This document shows positions 12,822 to 25,351 of a stretch of 64,000 nucleotides of DNA, piece after piece. This stretch comes from Cyclina sinensis (taxonomy: Eukaryota > Mollusca > Bivalvia > Venerida > Veneridae). The stretch is taken from NCBI GenBank assembly GCA_012932295.1, contig JAAONU010000011.1, positions 42,534,352 to 42,598,351 of the forward strand, given 5' to 3'. The notes under the pieces were generated by a model. The model saw only the letters and a program-made list of their open reading frames with translations, searched no databases and was not told where the DNA came from. Position 1 is the stretch's first letter; each line of letters opens with the position of its first letter. A program made the translations under genes and the position numbers.

Positions 12822-12846
12822 TTATTTATTTATTTATTTATTTATT
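12822..12846. repeat. (TTTA)n microsatellite
   Basis: Short run of TTTA repeats inside duplication unit 2. The matching place in unit 1 (near 4710) has no expansion. Confidence 0.85.
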
Positions 12847-13124
12847 AAGTGAATTAGGCATTTATCGTCACAAAGTGGCCTCATCAGTGAAACAGCCTAA
12901 ATAGTACTCATCATTTGTATTATTCTTTTATAATTTAGTTCTTTAAAATTGCTAATTTGCACATGATTTCAGACTATTCAAATAAGTCCTGTTAGCAGAC
13001 CTTTACTGTATTCTCTTGTTAAGTATAACGGGGAAAACAACCTGAAAAATCATTTCATTACAGAAGGATATGCTTTTGATGTCACTGAATCTGCTGAAAC
13101 TCCCTATGAATGTACAAAAATACA

Positions 13125-15220
13125 ATATGTGTGAAGTTGGTCTGCAGTTCGCAGTTCGCAATTCGCGATTCGAATTGCGAACTGCAAACTGGCATGCAGT
13201 TCGCGATTCAAACTTGAAGATTTTCAGTGTTCTTCTTGGGAAAATTTATGACTTACTAACTTCATAAACCAAAAAGAAATAGTTCTAAGTCCAATTGCAA
13301 ACTAGCATGCTGTTCGCGATTCGAATTGCGAACTGCAAACTGGTCTGCAGTTCGCAGTTCGCAATTCGCGATTCGAATTGCGAACTGCAAACTGGCATGC
13401 AGTTCGCGATTCAAACTTGAAGCTTTTCAGAGTTCTTCTTGTGAAAATTTATTACTTACTAACTTCATAAACCAAAAAGAAATAGTTCTAAGATAGAGAA
13501 AATAAACATAAGTCCAATTGCAAACTAGCATGCGGTTCGCGATTCAAATTGCGAACTGCAAACTAGTCTGCAGTTCGCAGTTCGCAATTCGCGATTCGAA
13601 TTGCGAACTGCAAACTGGCATGCAGTTCGCAATTCAAACTTGAAAATTTTCAGTGTTCTTCTTGGGAAAATTAAACTAAAAAGAAATAGTTCTAAAATAG
13701 AGAAAAAAAATATACGTCCAATTGCAAACTAGCATGCGGTTCGCGATTCGAATTGCGAACTGCAAACTAGTCTGTAGTTCGCAGTTCGTTTTTCGCGATT
13801 CGAATTGCGAACTGCAAACTAGCATGCAGTTCGCGATTCAAATTTGAAGATTTATAGTGTTCTTTTTGTGAAAATGTTTTTCTATTATTTCATACTTACT
13901 TCATAAACCAAAAAGAAATGGTTCTAAAATAGAGAAAAAAAAAAACAAATAGTTCTAAGTCCAATTGCAAACTAGCCTGAGGTTCGCGATTCGAATTGCG
14001 AACTGCAAACTGGTCTGCAGTTTGCGATTCAATTTGAAGATTTTCAGTGTTCTTATATGAAAATTTAATTCTTACTTAATAAACCAAAAAGAAATAGTTC
14101 TAAAATAGAGAACAAAACATAAGTCCAATTGCAAACTAGCATGCGGTTCGCGATTCGAATTGCGAACTGCAAACTGGCATGCAGTTCGCAATTCAAACTG
14201 AAAAATTTTCAGTGTTCTTCTTGGGAAAATTTATTACTTACTAACTTCATAAACCAAAAAGGAATAGTTTTAAAATAGAGAAAAAAATATAAGTCCAATT
14301 GCAAACTAGCATGCGGTTCGCGATTCGAATTGCGAACTGCAAACTGGCATGCAGTTCGCAATTCAAACTGAAAAATTTTCAATGTTCTTCTTGGGAAAAT
14401 TTATTACTTATTAACTTCATAAACCAAAAAGGAATAGTTTTAAAATAGAGAAAAAAATATAAGTCCAATTGCAAACTAGCCTGCGGTTCGCGATTCGAAT
14501 TGCGAACTGCAAACTGGCATGCAGTTCGCAATTCAAGCTTGAAAATTTTCAGTGTTCTTCTTGGGAAAATTTATTTCTTACTAACTTCATAAACCAAAAA
14601 GAAATAGTTTTAAAATAGAGAAAAAAATATTAGTCCAATTGCAAACTAGCCTTCCGCTCGCGATTCGAATTGCGAACTGCAAACTGGCATGCAGTTCGCG
14701 ATTCAAATTTGAAGCTTTTCAGTGTTCTTCTTGGGAAAATTTATTACTTACTTACTTCATAATCCAAAAAGAAATAGTTCTAAGTCCAATTGCAAACTAG
14801 CATGCGGTTCGCGATTCGAATTGCGAACTGCAAACTGGTTTATTTTCTCTATCTTAGAACTATTTCTTTTTGGTTTATGAAGTTAGTAAGTAATAAATTT
14901 TCACAAGAAGAACTCTGAAAAGCTTCAAGTTTGAATCGCGAACTGCATGCCAGTTTGCAGTTCGCAATTCGAATCGCGAATTGCGAACTGCGAACTGCAG
15001 ACCAGTTTGCAGTTCGCAATTCGAATCGCGAACAGCATGCTAGTTTGCAATTGGACTTAGAACTATTTCTTTTTGGTATATGAAGTTAGTAAGTCATAAA
15101 TTTTCCCAAGAAGAACACTGAAAATCTTCAAGTTTGAATCGCGAACTGCATGCCAGTTTGCAGTTCGCAATTCGAATCGCGAATTGCGAACTGCGAACTG
15201 CAGACCAACTTCACACATAT
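13125..15220. mobile_element. Foldback-type transposon, copy 1 (2096 bp)
   Basis: Begins ATATGTGTGAAGTTGG and ends with its inverted complement CCAACTTCACACATAT. It is flanked by the perfect 9-bp direct repeat AAAAATACA at 13116-13124 and 15221-15229, a target-site duplication. The interior has no transposase frame. It is built of repeated modules containing GCAAACTAGCATGCGGTTCG, CGATTCGAATTGCGAACTGC and CATAAACCAAAAAGAAATAG, in one orientation to about 14838 and in the opposite orientation from there to the end, giving arms of about 1.7 and 0.4 kb. Long, internally repetitive inverted arms plus 9-bp duplications are the hallmarks of Drosophila Foldback elements and Mutator-like nonautonomous elements. 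A near-identical copy is at 47504-49868. The short open frames here are artefacts of the repeats. Confidence 0.92.
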
Positions 15221-16554
15221 AAAAATACATCATGTTTAGGTTCTGTTTATAAACTGCAAAAATTAAATGCCCTCTAGAAATTAATGCAGTTGCCAGTTGT
15301 AGAGTTTAAATGCATCATTCATCATATGGAGTGATTACACAGCAAGCTTATAGTCTTCATGAAGTAAGATCGCCGATAATGTTCCATAATGCATTTCCGG
15401 CTTATGACACATCTGACATGCTCTGTTCCGTGATTTCTAGAGATAAAGACAGAAAAAGAAGGAATTTCTATAAGGAATTATATATCTTTACACAAACGAG
15501 TTGTGCCATTGGCCTTGTCAATAATAAGGCATTCTGTTTGGTATTTTCACTTCTCTTCTTAAACATTCTCGCCTTTACGGAGGTATTCAGTTGACTGAGG
15601 TCTTGATGACCTATTCTGTTTTCGTGAAGAGTTGAATCATTGTTGAGTAGGGTTGTTAGGTTATATATTATAACACAGGCAGAACGTTTTGTAGATGAGG
15701 CCACAGAGAAGCACACAGCAATTAACTTCAAATAATAACATTGGTGGATTGGTTCACGGCATGCTGACGAAGGTGGTTAAGAACACTAATAATTGTCTCA
15801 GTAGCTCTTTAATAATTTCATTTAAGTAAGTAATCAAGGGAAAATGTTTATATTTGTGTTTTGTGCAAATAATTAGCAATTGAAATGGCCATAAATAAAC
15901 ATGTATATATATTTGTAATACATGTACATGCACGATATTCTGCTGTTTTTGCAAGCCTCAATATACCATTAAGCTACAAAAACAATTATTTACATTTAAA
16001 CGATAGCTTTGTCAGGCTTGCATGTTAAAAGGTCGATACAAAAGTCATTTTGTAAGTTTTAGATTGTTTAAGCTGTGTCTAGAGAGATAAAGAGGTTTGC
16101 CAGGAAGACAGTTGGCGTTGTTTAGACTACAGTAAACTGTGCTAAAGCCCTTGTGGATGCTGCTTATAACCTTTAACATAAAAAAATGTAAATGGGAAGT
16201 TTGTCCGGCCTTTTATTGTACTTAATATAGATTTTTTTAGCGCAATTCATTACCCCTATAATAGTTTCCCGTCTTGTAATGCGGACAAGCTCTGAATAAA
16301 GAAGAATAAACAAGTGGTAATTAGACACTCAGCTTTGTTAGCCAATAAGTGACATATATCTTTTCAAAGAAGGTTTTGTGTTGATATTGACTAATGTATA
16401 TTTAGAATTGAAAATGTCACATTCATTATAAAGAATATTGATGTTCCTGGCAAAACCGTCATATTTATATTCGGTGCATTAAAGCTGTTTCATCATAATT
16501 AAGATATCAGCTATTTTGTTTAACTGTCTTAAAGACAAAAGTGGGATTTTCTTT

Positions 16555-17000
16555 TTATGTCTCCGAAGGGTGGCATATATTAGTCGCACTGTCCGTCTGT
16601 TATTCCCTCCGTCCGTCCCATCTTCTGTGCACAACTCATACAATTATCATTTGATTTTCACAAAATGTTCACACAATGATCATTATTAAGTGCTACTGTC
16701 CATATACTCCAGCTTTAGTGATTCGAGTATGTTTGCATAGTTATTGCCCTTTGTTTAATTTTACTTAATATTTCTTCTGAGCACACCTTCTTCTACAGTT
16801 CTCATATTATGTTCGCCATCCTTTCCTAGTTTGTCATAATCAAGTGCAACAGTGCATATTATCCGGCTTTCACGATTCGATTATTTTTTTGCATAGTTAT
16901 TGCCCTTTGTTAATTTTTACTTAATGTTGCTTCTGTTCGCAACTCCTCCTACAAATCTCATAAGTTGTTCACCAATCTTTCAAAGAAGGATCAAGTGCCA
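16555..17000. repeat. Dispersed repeat (CCTCCGAAGGGTGGCATATA type), unit 2 copy
   Basis: Counterpart of 8050-8400. Subunits with CCCTTTGTTTAATTTTACTT and CTTTCACGATTCGATTATTT are repeated about 175 bp apart, so this copy has at least one more subunit than unit 1. Confidence 0.6.
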
Positions 17001-17019
17001 CAGTGCATAGAGTGCTTGG

Positions 17020-17602
17020 ACCAACGCTCGGCGTATACCAACGCTCGGCGTAAATCTATTTTTTCACGGAATTGATATTTTTTCTTAGAAGTGATTTAAA
17101 ACTTTTCTTTAATTCGAGTTAAGTTTCATTTCGTCTATCTATTCACAGTTCTCTGAACTTCCAGTATCATCACATGACTTAAGCATAGCAGACGGAAGGG
17201 GATCCCATTGGATAAAACAAACAAAACGCATTGTTTTATACGCGAGATCATGTACTTCCGCTGTTTGATACGCAATTAATAAAAACAATCTATTTAATAC
17301 TTTTTTCATTTTGTGTTCAAGAAAGGTTCTTTGCATAATTACAAAAGATTTTTTTTTGAAAGGTCGCCAATCAGGTCATCTACGGTACGCCGAGCATTGA
17401 TACAATTTTGTGCAAACCGCACTTGTTTTACTCGGTCTATTTATAGCCTGCCCTATTGTTTACGTCACATTTATTTCACATGGGGAAACTTCGTAAGGAT
17501 TTAGCAAAGTTTACTCTTGAATATAAATAGTTCATAACATGAAATGGGTAATTTGTTTAGTCTCTTCAAAGAAATTCCTTTGATTTTACGCCGAGCATTG
17601 GT
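17020..17602. mobile_element. Terminal-inverted-repeat element (MITE-like), 583 bp
   Basis: The left end reads ACCAACGCTCGGCGTA, immediately repeated once as ACCAACGCTCGGCGTAAAT. The right end TTTACGCCGAGCATTGGT is the inverted complement with one mismatch. Unit 1 of the segmental duplication lacks the element at the matching point (near 8358, CATAAAGTGATAATG), so it inserted after duplication. A further GTACGCCGAGCATTG lies inside near 17388. It has no transposase frame. The target-site duplication is unclear, so the superfamily is not assigned. Confidence 0.75.
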
Positions 17603-18944
17603 CTGACCACACTAATAATAATAATGATATTAATAACGGTGATAAATAGTGAAGCGGTTTAACAGTAATTCACAACCACTAACACCACAGTCATGTTACA
17701 TAACTTTCACATACAATTTTCGTAAAACTGTGTAGCAGTATAGACCCTAATTACATGCTTGGTATGCCACCTGTGCTTCGTTGGATTTTGATGAAATCTA
17801 TGATAAGTTAGGTTCACAGATACGTGCTCATATGGGAGACAAACATACTTGCAGAAATGTTTATATTTTGAGAAAGATTAGCACTAATTTGAAACCAGTG
17901 TATGAACATAAAAATTATATACATAAATAAATATATTCGCATATTTAAATACACAAAATATGAATCAGAGTCAGGGACGGGAACAAAATAACTAAAATCT
18001 AGAATGAATTATTTTACATGCAGTGATAATTTTATATTACAAACCTATTTCATTTTTGGAGGCACAGATGAGCCTTCCAACTGGCGAAACTAGTTTATGT
18101 ATGCTTTATATATTTCATATGGTCCTAAATGCTTCTTATATGCCTCCAATATTGAATAATTTTGTTAAAATAAATGCTTCTTCGCTGCAACTAAATTACT
18201 CTGTGCAGTGCAATTTTCCTGTTAAGGAAAAGTGAAAACATTGAAATTTTGAAACCTAGTGTAAAACAAAAACATTTCTACCATCCTGTACTTGCTCAAT
18301 CCCGGAGTCACACTTTGACTAGAGTGCCATAAATCTGCAGGCATTCACAGTATATCTGATTTATTTTCCGTAAGTTTACAAAATAACTGTGTCAGTCAGA
18401 ATAGCACAATATACACTTATTAATGTTTTTAATCAATGTATTTTCATCAGTAGCAGAGGTAAATGTCATTTATTGAATACGACAAACATATTGCACACCT
18501 GAGACAAGATCTCAATATAAAGCAAGTAAAAATGTTTCTGTTTATATTCGAAGTAAACAGTGATCTATAGTTACTTTGTAAAGTACTTAGACAGTTAATG
18601 GAATAGCACAGATATGTATCTTAACATAAATAGCCAAAATAACTCAGTTATAGCTCAACAGCTAGATTTAAAAAAAAATGATAGAAAGTAAGTTGATTAT
18701 TAAGTTTGGATGAGCCTTATGACGTTCCGTCTCAATAGGGTTGGAATATCACACATATAAATCTTAACATATATAGTCAAGACAACTGAATTACAGCTAA
18801 AGAGCTAGATACAGAAAGATGTTAGAAAGTAAGTTAATTAATCAGTTTGGATGAGCCTTATGCCGTTCCGTCTCAATAGGGTTGGTAACAGTGACAGTTT
18901 GAAAGATTTACCTTATATAGCTGGGTAACTTGTGCGTTTGCTCG

Positions 18945-19145
18945 GTGTCCAAAATGAACCATGTTCGAATAGCAGGAGTATGAGACGTGTCCTTGGGCTA
19001 AGGCACTAAATCTGCATTGGCCTCAGCCCTGTCAGTACTGTAATGAAAGTTACTGGCTTCCCTCTCAGTTGCTGTGTTCTGTCATGATTGGTGTCTCGAG
19101 AGAGATGTTACTAACTTGTATCGCAACCGAGGTAAATATAGTCCC
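18945..19145 (+). repeat. SINE-like fragment, unit 2 copy
   Basis: Counterpart of 9630-9850, with GTTCGAATAGC and ACGTGTCCTTGGGCTAAGGC. The sequence is shared by descent through the segmental duplication. Confidence 0.35.
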
Positions 19146-20729
19146 AATTTAAGAAATCATTAACAAAATATCGTATAGAAATGTACTTGTATATTTTGGT
19201 CGAATTGACATAATCTGATTACTTAATTAAGTGATTAATAAGATGCTTACACTGCATTTAACAAAGCTCAGATTATGTTTGAAGTAAACTTTGAATTAGC
19301 ATTTGAAACCTTTAAAACCATCCTCTCTCTGTCTGTCTGATTTTTGTTCATAAGCTCAAAGCCTGACTACTAGAGAAAATTTCTTTACCTTTAAGAATAC
19401 GGTATTGTTCAGATATTTTATTTCCAGGGAAAATTTGTATTAAGCTTCCTTCCTATGTAACCAAAAGACTTGAAAAGCACCAGTATCATTAAAAATCTAA
19501 TTAAAAGCTATTTGTAAAGATGGCGTAATCTGATATTGTAATTAAAATGATCATACAAAACTATCCCAGCTGAATGGATGGCTCAGAGTTTCTTGACGTA
19601 ATAGTACTTTATGATCTTTATTTACAATTTATTACATGAAAATACTAAACAGGATTGTATGTAGTTGCATATTGGGGAGACTGAACTTTTTATTCATTGC
19701 GCCAGGAAATGCCTGGTAGAAGACAATAGCAATAGGGAAAAATAAATAAAGAATAAATAAATAAAAAATAAATAAACAAGTAAAGATAAATCACAAGATG
19801 TAGAGTACTTTTGACCATCCCCAAACATTGTATAAATTGCTACTCTTTATCACAAGGTTCAATTTTAAGCTACAGATATTACAAACACTGTGACAGAATT
19901 AATTCCATGATATGATAATGTCTCAGTACTTCTGTTTTCAGCATTATTATGGATAATATCAGTATATTTGTCTTTCAGTTTAACACTCGTGTGTCAAGCA
20001 AAGTCTTTACGGCATTCATACAAATGTTGCAAGACAATAATCATGATAATTATGTATCATGTTGGTGATCATTAAGTTTGACAATTTGTACCTTACAAAT
20101 GATCAGGGAGTATTGGTTACTTCTTGTTGCCTTACAGACATCAGCTGCACTGAACTATTTGAAGACTAGTGCAGAGATTTAGTCGGAAAAGAAATGACCA
20201 ACCAAAATAACCAGAAAGATGAAGAAAAATCCTGCTATGTGCCAAAAATGTAGTGTTATTTTTTCTCACATAGGACGAAATCGATGGCTGCTTTTTTATT
20301 TTTTTTTGTCAATCAGCTTTGTTAATGTAGCCCAAGTTTTTCTTTGCTAGTTGATATCGAATTTCTTCTAAGTGGTTAAGACATGAAAATAATCAGTGTT
20401 TTTGTCTTCCATAAACTGACGTCATAAAATTAGAGGGAAAAACCGCTACATACTAAATTTCTCATTATTTATTCACTTCATTATTTGTAAAAAAATGAAT
20501 ACATTAAAACATGGCGTCTGTAAGATGCTTTTGCACTAATCTCTGATTTTATCAAAATTTCCAGTCATCTCTCCTAGTAAATGTGTATACTGATTGATTC
20601 TGCTTCAATAAATGGCTGTTTTTTTTGTTTTCTTTCGTTTTGTTATATGCTCTTTTTGGTTTATAGAAAAATGTTTGAATTCAAAGTTGATTTATTGTAA
20701 TGATTGTCGTTCGTTTTAATTGTCTGCAG

Positions 20730-20849
20730 CTTGTCCAATGCCTTTCAGTAAATGATGATGTAGAAACTAGACGCCAAGCCGAAAAGGTGGAGGAGAATAC
20801 AGTATGGTCTTCAGACGGCTGTGTGGATGTATTGGCTCGAAACATTTAG
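20730..20849 (+). CDS. Possible terminal exon or pseudo-exon, 39 codons
   Basis: A plausible acceptor (TTTTAATTGTCTGCAG) is followed by an open frame of 39 codons and TAG. Composition is less AT-rich than the surroundings, and the peptide is charged and protein-like (LVQCLSVNDDVETRRQAEKV, then ENTVWSSDGC). The LS-x-ND-x-V-x-x-RRQAE stretch vaguely recalls the first HEAT helix pair of importin-beta-type receptors, but the likeness is too weak to name it. No partner exons are seen nearby. It could be a real last exon, an exon fragment captured by duplication, or chance. Confidence 0.25.
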   Translation, partial: LVQCLSVNDDVETRRQAEKVEENTVWSSDGCVDVLARNI

Positions 20850-23508
20850 GATAACTAGATTGCTTTAAAAAGAATTGCAGCAGTTTTAGAATTATTGCAA
20901 CTGTTCTCTCATGTTCTTATAATGTTGATAATGCAGTTATTGTCGGACATAACTCACCATTTTTAAGACAAACACAGAGCACGAGAACTATGACTTCAAT
21001 TATCATTTTTGCAGCTCACTTGGTATTTGCTTAATTTTTTATATAAGAACATATTTACATAAGAACTACCCAGATATGACCTGAAGCTTAAAGACATAAC
21101 TCAATCTCAGTGGGGCAATGTGCAGGGGTCAAAAGTCATAGCAGTTGCTGTTTCTACTGACTCCTCAATCGGCGATGTTATTGCACCAGCTGAATTCCAG
21201 TGAACGTTCTATGCTCTTTGGCGGGAAGATAGCCATGTTACACAGGATTAACCATGTTACACAGGATTCGTAATTGTTTATCAATGAAAGGGAGAAAGTA
21301 CAAACAAAGGTAACTACAGCCTACATGTACAAGTGTTTGGATGGATACATTCTAACGAAATATTTATTTCTAGTAAAATGTCATTCACTTGAATTTTTGT
21401 ACATCTTAATTGTCATGTAACTGTAAAGTAACTGCAGACTGCTAGTAAACGGCAAAGTCTTAAACAATATAATTATCTGCGCCATCAAAATGAGAGAGCT
21501 CATACTATAGTTAATCAACAGAGACAAGTAGAAATATGTTGCTTCTGATAATGGACATAATTCAGTGTAAATTATGATTAAATGATAGGTAAACAATCGA
21601 TCGTTATGCGCTTCACTTAGTTTTCTAAGAAGTAACTATAACAATGCTCTCTTTTCTTTACTGGGTAAAAAATGGTAAATAAAAAAAGTAATGAACTCCG
21701 TCCCCTTATAACCTTAGTAATAAACTTTCATAGAATCTTTTATGCCTGAACTGAGGTGCTCACAGGTAACTTGCACGAAATGGGCGGAGATTCAAAACAA
21801 TCAACTATTATCACATAGAACTTTGGTCAGATTGAAAGCCTATAGCGCAATGACTTGTAGTCCAATGAACGTGAACAACGTAACGGGAAAAGGAAACATT
21901 CTGTATTATCTGTGACCTCCCAAGTACATTCTCTTATTATTCATTGATCACATTATTTGGCATTATGACTCTCATTCATTGTATCAAAACTAGTTACAAT
22001 TTAGGTTTAAAGAGTTTGTGACACAGGAGGTCATATACAGCAATCCTAAGACCAGGTTTTAAAAATATAGACACGCCTGTTTTAAGTCTTTTTAATATGA
22101 AGTTTATAGTATGTAATTATTGTATGCTGAACAAATCTTTTGAAAAGGAACTAAGCAAAGCCTAGCCAAAAAATTTATTGTTACGAGTCTTAATTACGTC
22201 AGCCAGAGAGGAAATAGATGTATGGGAGGCAGAATATACCTTAACTATCCTTTAAGTATATATTGTACCATATTGACGTCAAATATTTTAGATATTCTAA
22301 GTAGACGCACATATTTATCTAGCCATAATGTAGCCGCTGACCTTACAGTTCTAGTGTATTTTGTATTACAAGATATGTTTTGCATGTTTACTTAAAAAGG
22401 AAATTATACAACTGTTTGGTTCGTTGACCGACATATCGCATGTACATGAGAACTTTATGTTATGAATATTACTATGATATCATACATTAAAAGGCTGGTT
22501 TCAACACAAAGTTAACACAAAACATAAGAAAAAAAAAACTATTAGTGTCAAAGATTATTAACACAAGTACTAGTAACATAATTCGGATCATCCATATACA
22601 TGTTAATGAAAATCATGTAAACTAATTGTCATACATTACAGCTTTGTGTATATAAGAAGGTTAACAAATGTGCCATCTCGAAATATGTGGTTCAAATTGT
22701 TATCATGCATATTCAGTAAACCGTGTTGTAGAACATATCTAAGTGTTTCTTCTTTTAAGAAACCTTATTTCAAAGCCTGAACCGAAACCGTTCAGAAACT
22801 GCAAGCGGTTGTTTCCTAAATTTATTTCAACTAGCGCAGTGTAAAAATGGTCAAACATTTTTCCTTGTTAACAGTTGGGTTTTTATTCACATGTATATTA
22901 CGGAGGATCGCAGTAGTCATATTCCTAGCTCTTGTAATCACACTTTGCCTTTTATATTTAAAAAATGTTTGTCTCTCTAATGAATACATTGTCGGTGTAT
23001 TTGAGTAAATACAGATAATGCCAAGATCAAACGATTGAAGCACAAATTAGTTATATAAACTGGCTGATTAGTGTTTACAATATTGACCTGTCTGGAAGCC
23101 TCTGTAATATGTAACGCGTTTGTGAAGGTTATATTCATGTATTGATAACGGTATTGTTTCGTATAATAATTGCTAGTGATCTACCAGTATACTATGTGAT
23201 TCTTTGATAAAGTCATCTTCATGTAGATGCATGTTTTCATCATAAATTGTTTGACAAGAGGGCAGGGCGCGTTTCTAGTTATTGCTCAGGTGCCATAATT
23301 TTAAATAAAACATGTAACTGATTCTAGAACCCAATGGAAATGCACAATCCCTTGTGATGACAGAATCACTATGTTCCCCTGATGCATTATATTAAACAGG
23401 ATGATTTTGATGTAAAGGTAATACAATCTGTTTTAGAAATTAAAGTAGGTATGATCTGTTTTCTTTTGACTTTTTCAAATAATCTTTGTAGCATCTTGTT
23501 GGTCAAAG
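20850..23508. other. No gene recognised
   Basis: Unique-looking AT-rich sequence with only short open frames on both strands and no splice-supported exon or repeat array. A CCATGTTACACAGGATTAA-like 17-bp phrase is repeated in tandem near 21232-21268. Confidence 0.5.
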
Positions 23509-24244
23509 TCATCTCATTGACAGAAAATTTGTGTCATTGCAATGTTTTGTTTTGGTCCATCTCACCGACAAAACTTTGTTTCATTGCAATATTTTATTTT
23601 GGTCCATCTCACTGACAGAACATTTGTATCATTGCAATGTTTTATTTTGGTCGACCTCACTGACAGAACATTTGTATGATTGCAATGTTTTATTTTGGTC
23701 CAACTCACTGACAGAACATTTGTATCATTGCCATGTTTTATTTTGGTCCATCTCACTGACAGAACATTTGTATCATTGCCATGTTTTATTTTGGTCTATC
23801 TCACCGACAAAACATTGTTTTATTTTGGTCCATCTCACCGACAGAACATTTGTGTCATTGCAATGTTTTATTTTGGTCCATCTCACCAACAGAACATTTG
23901 TATCATTGCAAGTTTTATTTTTGTCCATCTCACTGACAGAACATTTGTATCATTGCAATGTTTTATTTTGGTCCATCTCACTGACAGAACATTTTTATCA
24001 TTGCAATGTTTTATTTTGGTCCATCTCACTGACAGAACATTTGTATTATTGCAATGTTTTATTTTGGTCCATCTCACTGACAGAACATTTGTATCATTGC
24101 AATGTTTTATTTTGGTCAAAGTCATCTTATTGACAAAACATTTGTGTCACTGCAATGTTTTGTTTTGGTCAAAGTCATCTCATTGACAGAAAATTTGTAT
24201 CATTGCAATGTTTTGTATTGGTCAAAGTCATCTCATTGACAGAA
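23509..24244. repeat. 48-bp tandem array, about 15 copies
   Basis: The unit contains TCATTGCAATGTTTTATTTT, GGTCCATCTCACTGACAGAA and CATTTGTA. The edge copies differ (GGTCAAAGTCATCTCATTGA). Because 48 is divisible by three and the unit has few stops, frames stay open for up to 200 codons on the + strand and 80 on the minus strand, giving 16-residue periodic peptides. No start context, splice context or codon bias argues for translation, so I call it a minisatellite. Confidence 0.9.
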
Positions 24245-25351
24245 ATTTTTTTGTTTTATTATCCCATATGAGCTCAACGTGTATTGAACGGAACTTGTAA
24301 AAGAACTTGTGAATGAATATCTTTAAAGGTCGTGATAACAAGGTAACATAATTATAACTCTGAAATTTTGAATGCAGTAATTCTAGTAGACCTTTTCTAC
24401 GATTACTCACTTTATAGCTCTTTGGTCATTCTTTCATTTCGTAAATTTCTAACATAGATATTTACCATATGAGACAAGTTGAAAGCTTCCTCGTCAAAGA
24501 TTAAATAAACGAGCCTTTCTTAATAATGTATCAAATTTGTACAACAATTAAAAAATAAATGTCCGTTGAACGTATGAAAGCACATTTATCCTGAAGTTGA
24601 TTAGCACTACTGTCTGATGATAGGAAAAAACCTGTATGTATTATTTTAGTAATCCTCTACAAAGTATTCAAATTGAAATTATAAATATGTCAATGTCAAA
24701 GGCACCTTTACCAAGGTAGTTTAAACTTTTGGCTCTGAGGTAACAATATTGCTGTCAAAAATATAGAGCTTTGAGTATTAGCGTGTGACAGACTATATTT
24801 GTATTCTAGACTGTTTAATTTTCCTTTGGGATCACTTTTTACTCCTTCGAATGGGTTAAGTCTTTAATAGATTTTAAAGAACTTCTGTAGAGAAACCAAA
24901 ATTAATTTTGTGTCTAACAGTGCCAACTGTATCTCTACCAATTGTTCAAATTTATTTCTTTTAATATTTTACCCTGCATAGGTGTACCTTGTTCTAACAA
25001 AGTATTTTATAATTAAATATTACGTTTTCAATTAAAAGTGACGAAACCTTGTCAATATTTAGATGCAAGTAATCAGTTTTTATTTATATATTGTCATTTA
25101 AGACATGCCCTCACTTTCTAATGTTATCTTCTTTTGGTATTTTAAGCGATAAATAAATTAATTAAATAAATAAATAAAATGCGCAAAACCTTTTCTGCAC
25201 CCACGGTTTTGCATAATTAATTATTATTTTATTCTATTGTCCCGATTAGCCAAGTGAAATCAGTTGGCAATTATACATTTAAAAAACTCACGCTTTTATT
25301 TGTTTTTAATTTAAATTATTTGACCATCACATGTTGGACGTTATATATTTA
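24245..25351. other. No gene recognised; simple sequence
   Basis: AT-rich. A TAAATAAATTAATTAAATAA simple run lies near 25150-25180. Confidence 0.5.

Larger units (their letters stand above)
11286..20475. repeat. Segmental duplication, unit 2
   Basis: Direct tandem copy of about 3130-11285 (see that entry for paired landmarks). It is longer because it received a foldback transposon (13125-15220) and a terminal-inverted-repeat element (17020-17602), although it lacks the 5170-6330 satellite array. It also has a local ~140-bp duplication: GATGAGCCTTATGACGTTCC occurs near 18708 and is nearly repeated near 18850. Confidence 0.85.

Noticed and set aside
15310..15731. 94- and 87-codon overlapping frames
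   Set aside because: The matching segment of duplication unit 1 has frame-changing differences, so the region is not under coding constraint.
23531..24186. Overlapping 200- and 168-codon open frames
   Set aside because: They are generated by the 48-bp tandem repeat; the peptides are strictly periodic and no start or splice context supports them.
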